This document shows positions 1 to 7,509 of a DNA stretch of 11,753 nt, piece after piece (position 1 is the stretch's first letter; each line of letters opens with the position of its first letter). The DNA lies in assembly GCA_003156615.1 (NCBI GenBank), contig PMHI01000433.1, forward strand, positions 8,562-20,314. Reading direction: 5' to 3'. Made by a program: the position numbers and the translations under genes. The notes beneath the pieces are model-generated. The model did not search any database. It saw nothing but the letters and a program-made list of their open reading frames with translations, and was not told the DNA's origin. The DNA is from Acidobacteriaceae bacterium (lineage in GTDB: Bacteria > Acidobacteriota > Terriglobia > Terriglobales > SbA1).

Positions 1-516
1 CGCGATGGAGAGAGAGGCGGTAGTAATAACCTGCTGCACCAGCCGTCCGATGGACTGAATCATGCCCAGCCGGTCCGTGGCCTGCACCCGGGCCCGCTCC
101 AGGCGATCATAGAAAACCGGGTCTTCGTAGGCCGCGAGGTCGAGCTGCGCGGCGTGTTTCATCACCAACACGCTCACGTGGCGCGTATACTTGTCGGCCA
201 GCAGGGCGTCGAGAAAATCGATGCCTCTACTCAAAACGCTGCCGAAGACGGCCAGCGAGAATTCCGCCGCGACCAGCCACCACAGCCGCGCAGCGACGGC
301 TTGATGCGCGGTGATCGCATGTACAATTCCGTCGATGATCAGCTTTGTAATCCACAGAAGGCCGAGGGGCAGAACAGCAGCGACCACGCGAAAAACAACC
401 CCAAGAACCACCACCAGACGGCCGGCCTCCCAAACGATTCCGAGGACCGCGGGTACGTTCCTCAGAGCGGAAATGCGCTCGCGCCATCCATTCCAAGAAT
501 CCTGTTTTCCGGCCAT
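1..516 (-). CDS. ABC transporter, transmembrane/ATPase fusion, N-terminal part (partial)
   Basis: The frame runs off the window start, so only the first 172 codons are seen. The protein begins MAGKQDSWNGWRERISALRN, followed by two hydrophobic stretches at residues 33-63 and 78-96 typical of the first two helices of a type-1 ABC exporter transmembrane domain. Residues 123-146 (QLDLAAYEDPVFYDRLERAR) match the conserved cytoplasmic coupling region of ABC exporters that carry the ATPase on the same chain. The Walker motifs would lie beyond the window. An in-frame TAG four codons upstream (526-528) and the absence of another start support the ATG at 514-516, although only a weak AGGA lies before it. 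It probably acts in the inner membrane as a dimer exporting a lipid, peptide or drug; the substrate cannot be told. The family call is confident, the role is not. Confidence 0.75.
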   Translation of the reverse strand, partial: MAGKQDSWNGWRERISALRNVPAVLGIVWEAGRLVVVLGVVFRVVAAVLPLGLLWITKLIIDGIVHAITAHQAVAARLWWLVAAEFSLAVFGSVLSRGIDFLDALLADKYTRHVSVLVMKHAAQLDLAAYEDPVFYDRLERARVQATDRLGMIQSIGRLVQQVITTASLSIA

Positions 517-603
517 GGGCGAGTCCTAAGAGGTGTTTGCGCTGGAGGTCCCAGTTTCAGACTCGAGCGACGCGACCCTGCGTCAGGTCAAACGACGCCC
601 GAT

Positions 604-750
604 TTATCGAGTGTAGCCCAATGACACCCGGGCGACAAGATCAGAACCCTGGCTGTCCGTGAGCAGGTATTGGATGAGCCCAAGCTCTGTCGGGTTGGTG
701 CGGGCTCCAAAAAACCAGCCATTGAGGGGTGCGAAGTGCGGACCGACTAG
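604..750 (-). pseudogene. Start-less coding-like fragment, C-terminal end of an unidentified protein
   Basis: Reading minus from 750 gives about 48 codons ending at TAA (604-606). The residues look natural: LVGPHFAPLNGWFFGARTNP, then a short stretch ending SDLVARVSLGYTR. Third positions are mostly G or C, as in the neighbouring genes. The alternating polar/hydrophobic end could be a last beta-strand of an outer-membrane barrel, but this is a guess. No ATG, GTG or TTG start with a ribosome binding site lies in this frame. It begins just where the glycoamylase-like gene stops (747), in another frame. It may be the tail of a gene lost by deletion, or chance. I do not recognise the family. Confidence 0.25.
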
Positions 751-2084
751 TATTTGATCAGTCCGGCCCGCTGCATCCCCCGCTGGGCTTCGGGGGTTTT
801 CATGAACCGGTTCCAGACGTAGCCGGTCCGGAGATTCTCCGCCATCAGCATGGTAATACCGGTATCGATTCCGATTACGTCGGAGTCGTACCAGTTCGTG
901 AGAGGGTTGAAGGCGTTCACAAACCCATATTTAGTCCAGGCGGCACTGTAGCGGCTCCGAATCGTTTTTAGGACCCGTAAGGTGGCTTCGGGTTGGAAAG
1001 GCAGCGACCCGCCAGCCGCGCTCGGCACAACGGTGCCGTCGATCGGCCCCGTGGCCGGCGGTCCACCCCAGATCACGTAACCGTGGTTCGAGTCCGAAGC
1101 GGTAATTCCCCATAAGTCGTCGCTGTAGTCGGAATACTGCTTCCCGAGTTCCAAACAGAAACGTCGGTGGACGTCGGTTGCAATCACCGAATTCTGGAAG
1201 TAATCGGCGAACTTGTCGCGCCTCCGACGAAAATCGAACCACGCTTGGGAGTATTGATGCACGAACAGAGGCGCGAAGGAACCGATGTAGCGCATACCGT
1301 CATATTCAAAGGTCAGGCGCTTCCACGCCGTCCAGGTTTCATCCTTCAAGGGATGACTCGACGATCCCAATCCCAGCAGGTACATCATCATCAGCTCGCT
1401 GTAGTAGTCCCAGCGGGAAGGCAGGAACCCGATTTCGGGCGTCCAGCCGTGGGGCAGCAGCGAGGTGTCTTCCGAGAGCCAGGTCCAATCCACCCGGTTG
1501 AAGATCAAGTCGGCAAGTTCCACGACCTCAGGATGGCGAAAGTGTTCGCGACAGGTGAGGATTCCGCACAGCAAAATAGCTGTGTCAACGGAGGAAACCT
1601 CGGAATCCCAAACCCGCTCGCCGTTATTAACGTTGGCAAAGTGGTAGAAGAAGCCGCGATGGTTCGGCAGCTTCTTCCAGAGGAACCGGAGGGCAGCAAA
1701 AACACGTTCCAGCGCATCGCTGCTCGAAACCAGGCCTCGCTGGTCTCCGATGCAAAGAGCGGTCAAACCAAAGCCGGTGGCCGCAATGCTGGCCACGATT
1801 CCTTCATCATTGGTGCCGACGCGGCAGCGGTCTTTCACCATCCCCGTTTTGGGGCTGGCTTGCTCCCAAAAAAAACTGAAGTTGGCAATTTCCAGCTCGT
1901 TCAGGAACTGGTCGTCTTCGGCAGACAGAACTGCCAATCCGGAAGAAGTAACTGGAGCCGGCGCAGCCTGCTGCGCCAGGGGTAGGGCCGACATGAGGCT
2001 TGCGAGAGGCAGGCACCCCCCCACGCCCAGCATCTGGCGCATCACCTCCCGGCGGGAAACCACAGTGGATCGGACATCTGGCAT
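747..2084 (-). CDS. Tat-exported glycoamylase-like domain protein (PF10091; GH144-like)
   Basis: The 445-residue product starts with a twin-arginine signal: SRREVMRQ at residues 10-17, a hydrophobic stretch to about 36 and a small-residue end near APA (41-43). The mature part is an alpha-helical, aromatic-rich glycosidase-like fold. Landmarks are FFWEQ (71-75), SSVDTAILLCGIL (164-176), WDYYSELMMMYLLGLGSS (225-242), then WGITASDSNHGYVIWGGPP (325-343) and DGTVVPSAAGGSLPFQPE (349-366), the signature of the glycoamylase-like domain. That domain occurs in GH144 endo-beta-1,2-glucanases and in cyclic beta-glucan synthases; candidate acidic residues are D160, E162, D167 and E230. The name glucoamylase is historical, so beta-glucan cleavage is as likely as starch. 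The ATG is preceded by GAGGAAG at a good distance. It diverges from the gene at 2181 across about 96 bases that must hold both promoters. Length is normal and the gene looks intact. Family confident, substrate open. Confidence 0.85.
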   Translation of the reverse strand: MPDVRSTVVSRREVMRQMLGVGGCLPLASLMSALPLAQQAAPAPVTSSGLAVLSAEDDQFLNELEIANFSFFWEQASPKTGMVKDRCRVGTNDEGIVASIAATGFGLTALCIGDQRGLVSSSDALERVFAALRFLWKKLPNHRGFFYHFANVNNGERVWDSEVSSVDTAILLCGILTCREHFRHPEVVELADLIFNRVDWTWLSEDTSLLPHGWTPEIGFLPSRWDYYSELMMMYLLGLGSSSHPLKDETWTAWKRLTFEYDGMRYIGSFAPLFVHQYSQAWFDFRRRRDKFADYFQNSVIATDVHRRFCLELGKQYSDYSDDLWGITASDSNHGYVIWGGPPATGPIDGTVVPSAAGGSLPFQPEATLRVLKTIRSRYSAAWTKYGFVNAFNPLTNWYDSDVIGIDTGITMLMAENLRTGYVWNRFMKTPEAQRGMQRAGLIKY

Positions 2085-2180
2085 TCGCGTACTTCCTCAA
2101 TCTTAAACGAACTCGCAGCTGGAAGGAATTATCAAAAGGATGACGCATGAGGAACCTCCCAGATTCAAACTTTCTGCCTC

Positions 2181-3194
2181 GTGGTCTTCGTCGTAGAATG
2201 TTTGAAGACTGTGGGCCTAGAGCGTGCCAAGAGAGTGGGATTCTGGATCGGCTCGACGATCATCGTTATGATTGTCGCCGCGCTGCTGCTTCGTCCGTGG
2301 TACGTGCCGAGACCGATCTCGCTTCGAGGAGCGGTCACGGTCGAGGACACGGACAGCAGAAAAGAGCAGCCCGTCGCCGATGTCGAGGTGACCGCTGATC
2401 TGGCCACAGGAGCGGCGAGGTCTGACTCCTCGGGTTTTTTTGCGCTCCAGTTGCGCAGATTCGTGCGGCGGGGCCACCCCGTCGTCCTGCACTTCCGGCA
2501 GCCGCAGTACCGTCCTCTCGACCTAAATGATTTCACCGGCGACCAGCTCTATGTCGTCCACATGCTCCCCCTGACCAGTGCGCCGCCTTCCGCGATTCGG
2601 CCCGGGGTAAAGGTCGCGAACGTCCGCGTCAGATACTCCGGCCGAGTGATGACTGAGTTTAACGTAGGAAGCGCGGTGAAAACGTTTCAGATCGATAACA
2701 AAGGGAATGTGCCTTGCAAGGGGCAGCGTCCGTGTTCTCCCGATGGCAAATGGCGAGCGGCAACAGGGGCGGCGTCCCTTGATGCGGGAACAGGGAATGA
2801 GCTCCGCAACGCCCGATCCTCGTGCATCGCCGGGCCATGTCCGTTCACCAGAATGGAATCAAACCACTTCTCGCAGGGCTTACAGATGATCACGGTCTCG
2901 GCTCGCAACTGGTCGGACACGACAACCTTCCTACTGGAGGCGGAAGTAGTCCACCCTATGGTGAGCCAGATTGTTCATGAGTCCTACCCGGTGATCTTTG
3001 GACAAGGTCTGAACTTCACTCTACCCTCGAGCGCCGAAGGCGTGAGCATTGAAGCGGAACTGGATGGGCAAATGATCATCTTCCCGCTTGGCCCCGCGCT
3101 GTTCTTGAGTTGGGCGAATTGCAACGCCAGAGTGAATCCGGACCAAACCAGGGTATACCGCTGCGACCTCAAGCCTGGGTACCAATTTCAGTGA
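2181..3194 (+). CDS. Membrane-anchored carboxypeptidase-regulatory-like domain protein
   Basis: The product is up to 337 residues long. One membrane helix (about residues 20-37, GFWIGSTIIVMIVAALLL) sits near the N-terminus. It is followed by a single beta-sandwich of the CarboxypepD_reg type (49-117): LRGAVTVEDTD, VADVEVTADLATGAARSDSS, GFFALQLRR. The C-terminal half (140-337) is an extracytoplasmic region with six cysteines (179, 185, 215, 220, 314, 328), which could form disulfides; I do not recognise it. Such modules usually bind or scaffold in the envelope and have no known catalysis. The frame opens at GTG 2181, but no clear ribosome binding site precedes it; TTG 2202, GTG 2211 or GTG 2235 (after AAGAGA) are equally possible, all upstream of the helix. 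It lies 58 bases before the GH39-like gene and is probably co-transcribed with it, which suggests a role in handling extracellular carbohydrate. Confidence 0.65.
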   Translation: MVFVVECLKTVGLERAKRVGFWIGSTIIVMIVAALLLRPWYVPRPISLRGAVTVEDTDSRKEQPVADVEVTADLATGAARSDSSGFFALQLRRFVRRGHPVVLHFRQPQYRPLDLNDFTGDQLYVVHMLPLTSAPPSAIRPGVKVANVRVRYSGRVMTEFNVGSAVKTFQIDNKGNVPCKGQRPCSPDGKWRAATGAASLDAGTGNELRNARSSCIAGPCPFTRMESNHFSQGLQMITVSARNWSDTTTFLLEAEVVHPMVSQIVHESYPVIFGQGLNFTLPSSAEGVSIEAELDGQMIIFPLGPALFLSWANCNARVNPDQTRVYRCDLKPGYQFQ

Positions 3195-3252
3195 GGGCGT
3201 CCAGGTGACATTCCTGTTTTGTGAAGTACGTCATCCCCGCTTAAGGATAACC

Positions 3253-4740
3253 ATGCTCAGAATGATTGTCGGTTCCCTGCTCCTTTGTATTTTGCCGGGT
3301 CGCGCGCTGGCGCAGACTGCGGAAACCATCGTCGTCGACGGATCCGCTCCCGCGCGCGCTTTCCCCCACTTTTGGGAACAGATGTTCGGCTCCGGCCGCG
3401 CCATTTTGAGCCTGCGTGAGAATTATCGCCAGGACTTGCAGACGGTGAAACAGGCTACCGGCTTTCGGTATGTCCGCTTCCATGCCATCTTCCATGATGA
3501 GGTAGGCGTCTACGACGAAGATAAGCAAGGGCGGTCGGCTTTTAATTTCTCCTACGTCGATCAGATCTATGACGGCCTGCTAGCCAATGGCGTGAAGCCG
3601 TTCATCGAATTGAGTTTCATGCCCAATCAACTGGCAGCCAAACCGATCCTGCAAGCCTTCTGGTACAAGCCAGACGTGGCCCCTCCCAAGGATTGGACGA
3701 AATGGGACGACATGATCACCCAGTTCACCAACCATCTGGTAGACCGTTATGGCATCGAGGAAGTCAGCCAGTGGTACTTCGAAGTTTGGAATGAACCCAA
3801 CCTGGACTTCTGGGCAGGAGACCCCAAGCAGAGGACCTACTGGGATCTCTATGACCACACCGCGCGCGCCGTCAAGGCGGTGAACCCTCGTTTGCGAATT
3901 GGTGGACCGGCGACCGCACAGGCGGCCTGGGCAGACGCCTTCATTCAGCATTGCGCGGCCAACCACGTTCCGGTTGATTTCGTTTCCTCCCACGTCTATG
4001 GCAACGACCGGGCCCAGGATGTTTTCTCGACCGACGACAATATTCCTCGCGACCAGATGGTCTGCCGCGCCGTGAAAAAAGTTCACGACCAAATCGCAGC
4101 CTCGGCTATGCCCAGCTTGCCCTTGATCTGGAGCGAGTTCAACGCCAGCTATTTCAATGAGCCTGCGGTCACGGACGCCTCGTACATGGGCCCCTGGCTG
4201 GCGGACACAGTCCGTCAATGCGATGGTCTGGTGGACATGATGAGCTATTGGACTTTCTCTGATGTGTTCGAGGAGCAGGGCGTGGTGAAGACGCCGTTCT
4301 ACGGCGGCTTCGGTCTATTGGCTGAAGATGGAATTCCGAAGCCGGCCTTCAACGCTTTCAAACTGCTGCACCGGCTTGGGGAACGGCGCATTTCTATCAG
4401 CTCAGACTCGGCGCTCCTCACAATAAAAAAGGATGGCAGCCTCGTGATCGCCATTTGGAACTACGCGCCGCCGGAGCACGCCGGCGCTGCTAAAACCGTG
4501 ACTCTGCACTTCCAGGGTGGGCGCTACAAGCGCGCGCTCGTTTCGACGGTCGACCCCGATCACGGGGACGTTCACTCAATTTACGAAAAGATGGGATCAC
4601 CGCGCTACCTTTCGCAGACGCAGATTCAACAACTCAAGCAGGCCGCAGAGCTTCCCCCTGCCGCGCCGCGTAACCTGAAAGGCGGAGAATTGACTTTGAC
4701 CGTGGCGTCCTACGGGCTCGCGGTGGTTGAAGTCCGATAG
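3253..4740 (+). CDS. Secreted GH39-like glycoside hydrolase (beta-xylosidase type)
   Basis: Starting at ATG 3253 (AAGGAT five bases upstream), the product is 495 residues with a classic Sec signal peptide, MLRMIVGSLLLCILPGRALA, probably cut before QT. The frame also opens at GTG 3205, but that start would bury the signal. Residues about 35-370 form a clan GH-A (beta/alpha)8 barrel: HFWEQMFGSGRA (39-50), GFRYVRFHAIFHDE (70-83), WYFEVWNEPNLDFW (174-187) with E181 as the likely acid/base, SSHVYGND (245-252), LIWSEFNASY (291-300) with E295 as the likely nucleophile, and MMSYWTFSDVFEE (329-341). The last about 110 residues form a beta-rich domain, as in GH39 beta-xylosidases. The family acts by retaining hydrolysis on beta-xylosides, alpha-L-iduronides and other glycans, so the exact substrate is inferred only. 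It probably works in the periplasm or outside the cell, in operon with the gene at 2181. Confidence 0.85.
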   Translation: MLRMIVGSLLLCILPGRALAQTAETIVVDGSAPARAFPHFWEQMFGSGRAILSLRENYRQDLQTVKQATGFRYVRFHAIFHDEVGVYDEDKQGRSAFNFSYVDQIYDGLLANGVKPFIELSFMPNQLAAKPILQAFWYKPDVAPPKDWTKWDDMITQFTNHLVDRYGIEEVSQWYFEVWNEPNLDFWAGDPKQRTYWDLYDHTARAVKAVNPRLRIGGPATAQAAWADAFIQHCAANHVPVDFVSSHVYGNDRAQDVFSTDDNIPRDQMVCRAVKKVHDQIAASAMPSLPLIWSEFNASYFNEPAVTDASYMGPWLADTVRQCDGLVDMMSYWTFSDVFEEQGVVKTPFYGGFGLLAEDGIPKPAFNAFKLLHRLGERRISISSDSALLTIKKDGSLVIAIWNYAPPEHAGAAKTVTLHFQGGRYKRALVSTVDPDHGDVHSIYEKMGSPRYLSQTQIQQLKQAAELPPAAPRNLKGGELTLTVASYGLAVVEVR

Positions 4741-4851
4741 ATCCAGAGGCCAATAACTCCCCCCACGACAGGCGGAATGACACCGCCATGAAATGCTCGC
4801 CCCGCTTAATACGCCGGGTCAGACCGAGTTCACGCCTGGCGAAACCGTTCA
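4741..4851. terminator. Convergent intergenic gap with possible hairpins
   Basis: This gap lies between the tails of the GH39-like gene (plus) and the channel-like gene (minus). Two inverted repeats are visible. The first pairs GGCGG (4771-4775) with CCGCC (4783-4787) around a 7-base loop. The second pairs CGCCGGG (4812-4818) with CCTGGCG (4835-4841), with one G-T wobble in an RNA stem. Neither is followed by a T run on either strand, so they are not textbook intrinsic terminators. Their place between converging genes makes a bidirectional role possible. No gene is seen here. Confidence 0.25.
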
Positions 4852-5559
4852 TTAAAGCGGCGACAGTTCGTCTTCTTTTCCCTCATCCTTCCTTTCGCGA
4901 ACGAACCTCTTCTCTAGAAATTGCTGTGCCAACTCCTTGCCGCCCATGCCGAATGCGATTGCCAACCCCAGCATCAGAGCTCCAAATGCGAGTCCGAAAG
5001 CAACCAGCACGGTTTCGTCTGCTACTCCCACTTCCTCAAAGACCATGGATAACACAAAAATAATGATGATCGTGCGAACGGAAACACTCAGCAGGCGCGC
5101 AGAAGGCAGGTTGGCGTTCACCGCGGCGAGCAGCGCGGCGCGAGAAAAAAAGCCAGCGCCCAGCAGACCGAAGAACATGGTAACGAGTGCTACAAATAGA
5201 CGGGGTAAGAAAAGGAAGAACTTGGCGATTTGCTCCTGCAATCCAAACACCCCGAGCACGCTCACACCCAGCAGAATGAAGCCCAGCCAAGCCACCCAGA
5301 AGACAAACCGGCTTAACAGTTCGGTCGCTGACGGTAGCGCGGCCTTGCTGAGCAGTTGGGACGCACCTGCACTTTCCGAGAGCTTGTCGAACTTGATAAG
5401 CCGCAGGAAGCTGCGCAACAACACCTTTAAGAAGTAGGCGACTACCCATCCTACAAATGCGATGATCACCAGTACGATGATCCGGGGAAGGATGTGGGCA
5501 AAACCTCTGATGATCTCCTGCATGGCTTGCGTTAATTCGCTGATAATCATTTCCCGCAT
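4852..5559 (-). CDS. TM-helix-repeat membrane protein, mechanosensitive-channel-like
   Basis: The 235-residue protein has about five membrane segments (20-48, 82-106, 113-138, 161-175, 184-205). Its conserved-looking pieces are PRIIVLVIIAFVGWVVAYFL near the N-terminus and a glycine/alanine-rich last helix, FGLAFGALMLGLAIAFGMGG, followed by KELAQQFLEK. This is the pattern of the TM_helix repeat family (PF05552, CmpX/MscS-related). There is no room for the cytoplasmic beta-domain of true MscS channels; the chain ends in a charged tail. It probably sits in the inner membrane and may respond to envelope tension or osmotic shock, by analogy only. The ATG follows GAGGT with 5 bases between, and that site lies within 7 bases of the glycosyltransferase stop, so the two genes are almost certainly translated from one message. 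Family confidence is good, channel activity untested. Confidence 0.75.
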   Translation of the reverse strand: MREMIISELTQAMQEIIRGFAHILPRIIVLVIIAFVGWVVAYFLKVLLRSFLRLIKFDKLSESAGASQLLSKAALPSATELLSRFVFWVAWLGFILLGVSVLGVFGLQEQIAKFFLFLPRLFVALVTMFFGLLGAGFFSRAALLAAVNANLPSARLLSVSVRTIIIIFVLSMVFEEVGVADETVLVAFGLAFGALMLGLAIAFGMGGKELAQQFLEKRFVRERKDEGKEDELSPL

Positions 5560-5566
5560 GATGACC

Positions 5567-6880
5567 TCACTCTCTACCGTTCCATATCTGTAGCAGATAC
5601 GGTTTCATTCGTTCGAATTCAAGGCATAAGCCTTCGATATTGTTTTCCACGTCGTCGGCGGAACCGTTGCGATTCTCAGTCAGGAATGTGAACGCTCGGC
5701 CGCGAAAAAGCGGTGCCAGGGCCTGGATGATGTGATCCCGGCTGATGACCGATTTGTGATACGCCGCGGCGAACTCGTAAACCGTCTTCACCCACAGCTC
5801 CGAGGGGTATCGAAAATGGGCTTCTTCGAGACCAGCGATTCGCTGGAGTTCGGTCAGAGTCGAGGGAGAAAGAATAGACTGAAACACGGATTCTAACTCG
5901 GCCACTCCAGTCGAGAACATCTCTCGCAGCCGTTTCCGGTTTAGTCGCAGTGGCTCCAGAGTGAACTCCCGCTGGGTGCCGGTCGTAGGGATCGGCTGGG
6001 ATCCTGTTTTGGTGTTCCATGACGAAAAGTTCGGTTCCAATGAAGCGAACAAGGCCCCGACTGTTTGTCGCATGGCCGGAACCAAATCGGCGGAACGCCT
6101 CTCAGCATGCTCCTTGGTTCCGAGGAAGGACTGGCAGATTCGGTAGTCTCCGGCAATCGCAGCTATGGTGAATTGAATTTCCGAAGCGGCTTGCGCGGTT
6201 TCTTCGTGCCATGGGTTCTGGGCAAGAAATCGACTCCCGAGGCGGCCAGAGAATGCGAACTCCAAGGCGTAGGGCTCGCGGATTTCTAAGCCATAAAGCG
6301 CACGGGTCATGGGATAGAGGAGATTCGTCAAAAGGATTCCATCAAACCTGTGCCTTTGATACGTCGGCAACACAAGATCAAATGTTTCTGCGTAAACGGG
6401 CCGCAGGAGAGCGGCCAGGGAATCGGCTGTAACTCCAGTCGATTCGGGTGAAATCACCGCGCACGCCTTGGCCCGCAACAATTCGGCAGCCGCCAAAATG
6501 GTCCGGAGCGCCGTCCCCCTGGCGGGGTTGCTGGCATACTGGGTGCTGATCGAAGGCAATGTACGGAGCGCGTACAGCTTGGAGCTACGCTGCGCATCGC
6601 CGATCGCGGCATTCACAACCAATTCGGGCGTGCCATCCCGCGACCCCCCGTCGACGTTGATAATGGCGGCTCTTTCCCGGGGAAAGAATGTCAGGATGCC
6701 GGCCTGGATCGTTTCGACGATCGAGCCGATCGTTTTGGCATCGTTGTGGGTGGGCACGCCCACCAGGATGTCCAATTCACCGACACTGATTAGCTGGCCG
6801 AGAAAAGCATCCGTGAGAAAACTTTCCTCCGCCAATCTAGCCTCCGTCATATTTTGTGGCGTCTTTCCTTGCCGAACCAT
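5567..6880 (-). CDS. GT-A family glycosyltransferase (GpgS/mannosylglycerate-synthase-like)
   Basis: The product is 437 residues from ATG 6880 (a GTG one codon upstream is also possible). It starts with a GT-A nucleotide-sugar fold: LDILVGVPTHNDAKTIGSIV (residues 36-55) and IINVDGGSRDGTPELV (73-88). Then come LVLPTYQRHRFDG (169-181) and LYPMTRALYGLEIREPY (188-204), which resemble GT2/GT81-type proteins such as glucosyl-3-phosphoglycerate synthase and its relatives. At the place where a DxD metal motif is expected stands ISPES (143-147). The last about 130 residues are helical, as in mannosylglycerate synthases. The acceptor is unknown; a compatible-solute sugar is a reasonable guess given the trehalose neighbours, but envelope glycan work is possible. 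The start overlaps the stop of the decayed treS as TGATG, and the channel-like gene follows 7 bases after the stop. Only a weak GAAG precedes the start, which fits past translational coupling. Confidence 0.7.
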   Translation of the reverse strand: MVRQGKTPQNMTEARLAEESFLTDAFLGQLISVGELDILVGVPTHNDAKTIGSIVETIQAGILTFFPRERAAIINVDGGSRDGTPELVVNAAIGDAQRSSKLYALRTLPSISTQYASNPARGTALRTILAAAELLRAKACAVISPESTGVTADSLAALLRPVYAETFDLVLPTYQRHRFDGILLTNLLYPMTRALYGLEIREPYALEFAFSGRLGSRFLAQNPWHEETAQAASEIQFTIAAIAGDYRICQSFLGTKEHAERRSADLVPAMRQTVGALFASLEPNFSSWNTKTGSQPIPTTGTQREFTLEPLRLNRKRLREMFSTGVAELESVFQSILSPSTLTELQRIAGLEEAHFRYPSELWVKTVYEFAAAYHKSVISRDHIIQALAPLFRGRAFTFLTENRNGSADDVENNIEGLCLEFERMKPYLLQIWNGRE

Positions 6881-7439
6881 CACTTCAGATTCTTGGCAAC
6901 CGAAAACAGTAAATAGTGATAAGGGCCCAGGGTTAGCAAGTAGGGCACTTCACCACCCGCGGAAAGATGTTCTTGCCGAACATCTCGATCCGAATATTTA
7001 CACGGCGTAAATCCAGTCCGACAGCCTGTGCCGCATTCGAAAGATGATTGACCACCAGGATCGTCTCATCTCCCAACTGTCGCACGTAGGCCAGTATCCC
7101 TGTAATTGGCTGGATAGAGACCCAATCGATCCGCTTCCGAGCGCAGGAGTCATTTTGCGAACGGCGGTGATGCGTCCCATCCCGCTGAGGGCAGAATGGT
7201 TGGTTTGCGACAACACGCTGACTGCCGCATAACCATAGACTGGGTCTTCGATCAATGGCGCATACAGTTTCGCTGGATCTGCGGCGGAAAACCCTCCGTT
7301 CCAGCCTCCGTTCCGCTCGATTGGAGTTCTCACTCCATCGTCGTCGGTCGAGCCAAGGGGCCAGCCGGCGCCGGATTCCGAGGTTCAGCCGCATCGCCTT
7401 GTCTCCGGCGTAGATATGGTTCATGCAGTCCCGTTCCAC
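6880..7439 (-). pseudogene. treS: Trehalose synthase (maltose alpha-D-glucosyltransferase) remnant, broken
   Basis: Intact TreS (GH13) interconverts maltose and trehalose. Only its C-terminal third is recognisable here, spread over three frames. Frame 1 from 7439 reads ERDCMNHIYAGD then MRLNLGIRRRLAP. Next, about 37 codons are missing, including the conserved LPGTPVLYYGDEIGMGDN stretch. Frame 2 from about 7339 reads DGVRTPIERN, GGFSAADPAKLYAPLIEDPV and YGYAAVSV up to about 7110. Frame 1 then resumes with ITGILAYVRQLGDETILVV and LSNAAQAVGLDLRR. Frame 3, from about 6954 to TGA 6880-6882, reads GGEVPYLLTLGPYHYLLFSV. Order and spacing match TreS throughout, so this is one decayed gene. The catalytic barrel's N-terminal part is gone; the 5' side runs into the leader of the HAD gene at 7510. 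The terminal TGA overlaps the glycosyltransferase ATG, showing they were one operon. No function is expected. Confidence 0.85.
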
Positions 7440-7509
7440 GTCGCTAATAACAGTTCTCCGTAGTGTGGCCGCACCATCAGCATTTACTATTGTGTGTACG
7501 GGAGGAACG

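Noticed and set aside
154..624. Open frame of 156 codons on the plus strand
   Set aside because: It lies antisense to the ABC transporter gene and has low-complexity, arginine/asparagine-rich sequence with no family resemblance.
1167..1985. Open frame of 272 codons on the plus strand
   Set aside because: It is the mirror of the glycoamylase-like gene, whose minus-strand protein has a Tat signal and clear family motifs; long shadows are common at this GC content.
3205..3252. Upstream GTG start for the GH39-like gene
   Set aside because: It would place 16 residues before an otherwise perfect signal peptide; ATG 3253 has a ribosome binding site.
3580..4218. Open frame of 212 codons on the minus strand
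   Set aside because: It is antisense to the barrel of the GH39-like enzyme, with no start signal and no recognisable product.
6933..7439. A real 168-residue hypothetical protein
   Set aside because: Its two ends match TreS but its middle is out-of-frame sequence; the missing TreS part continues in another frame, so this is a pseudogene.
7423..7509. Upstream extension of the HAD gene to the ATG at 7423
   Set aside because: The extra 29 residues overlap the treS remnant, and the strong GGGAGGA site sits just before ATG 7510, directly followed by the HAD motif I.
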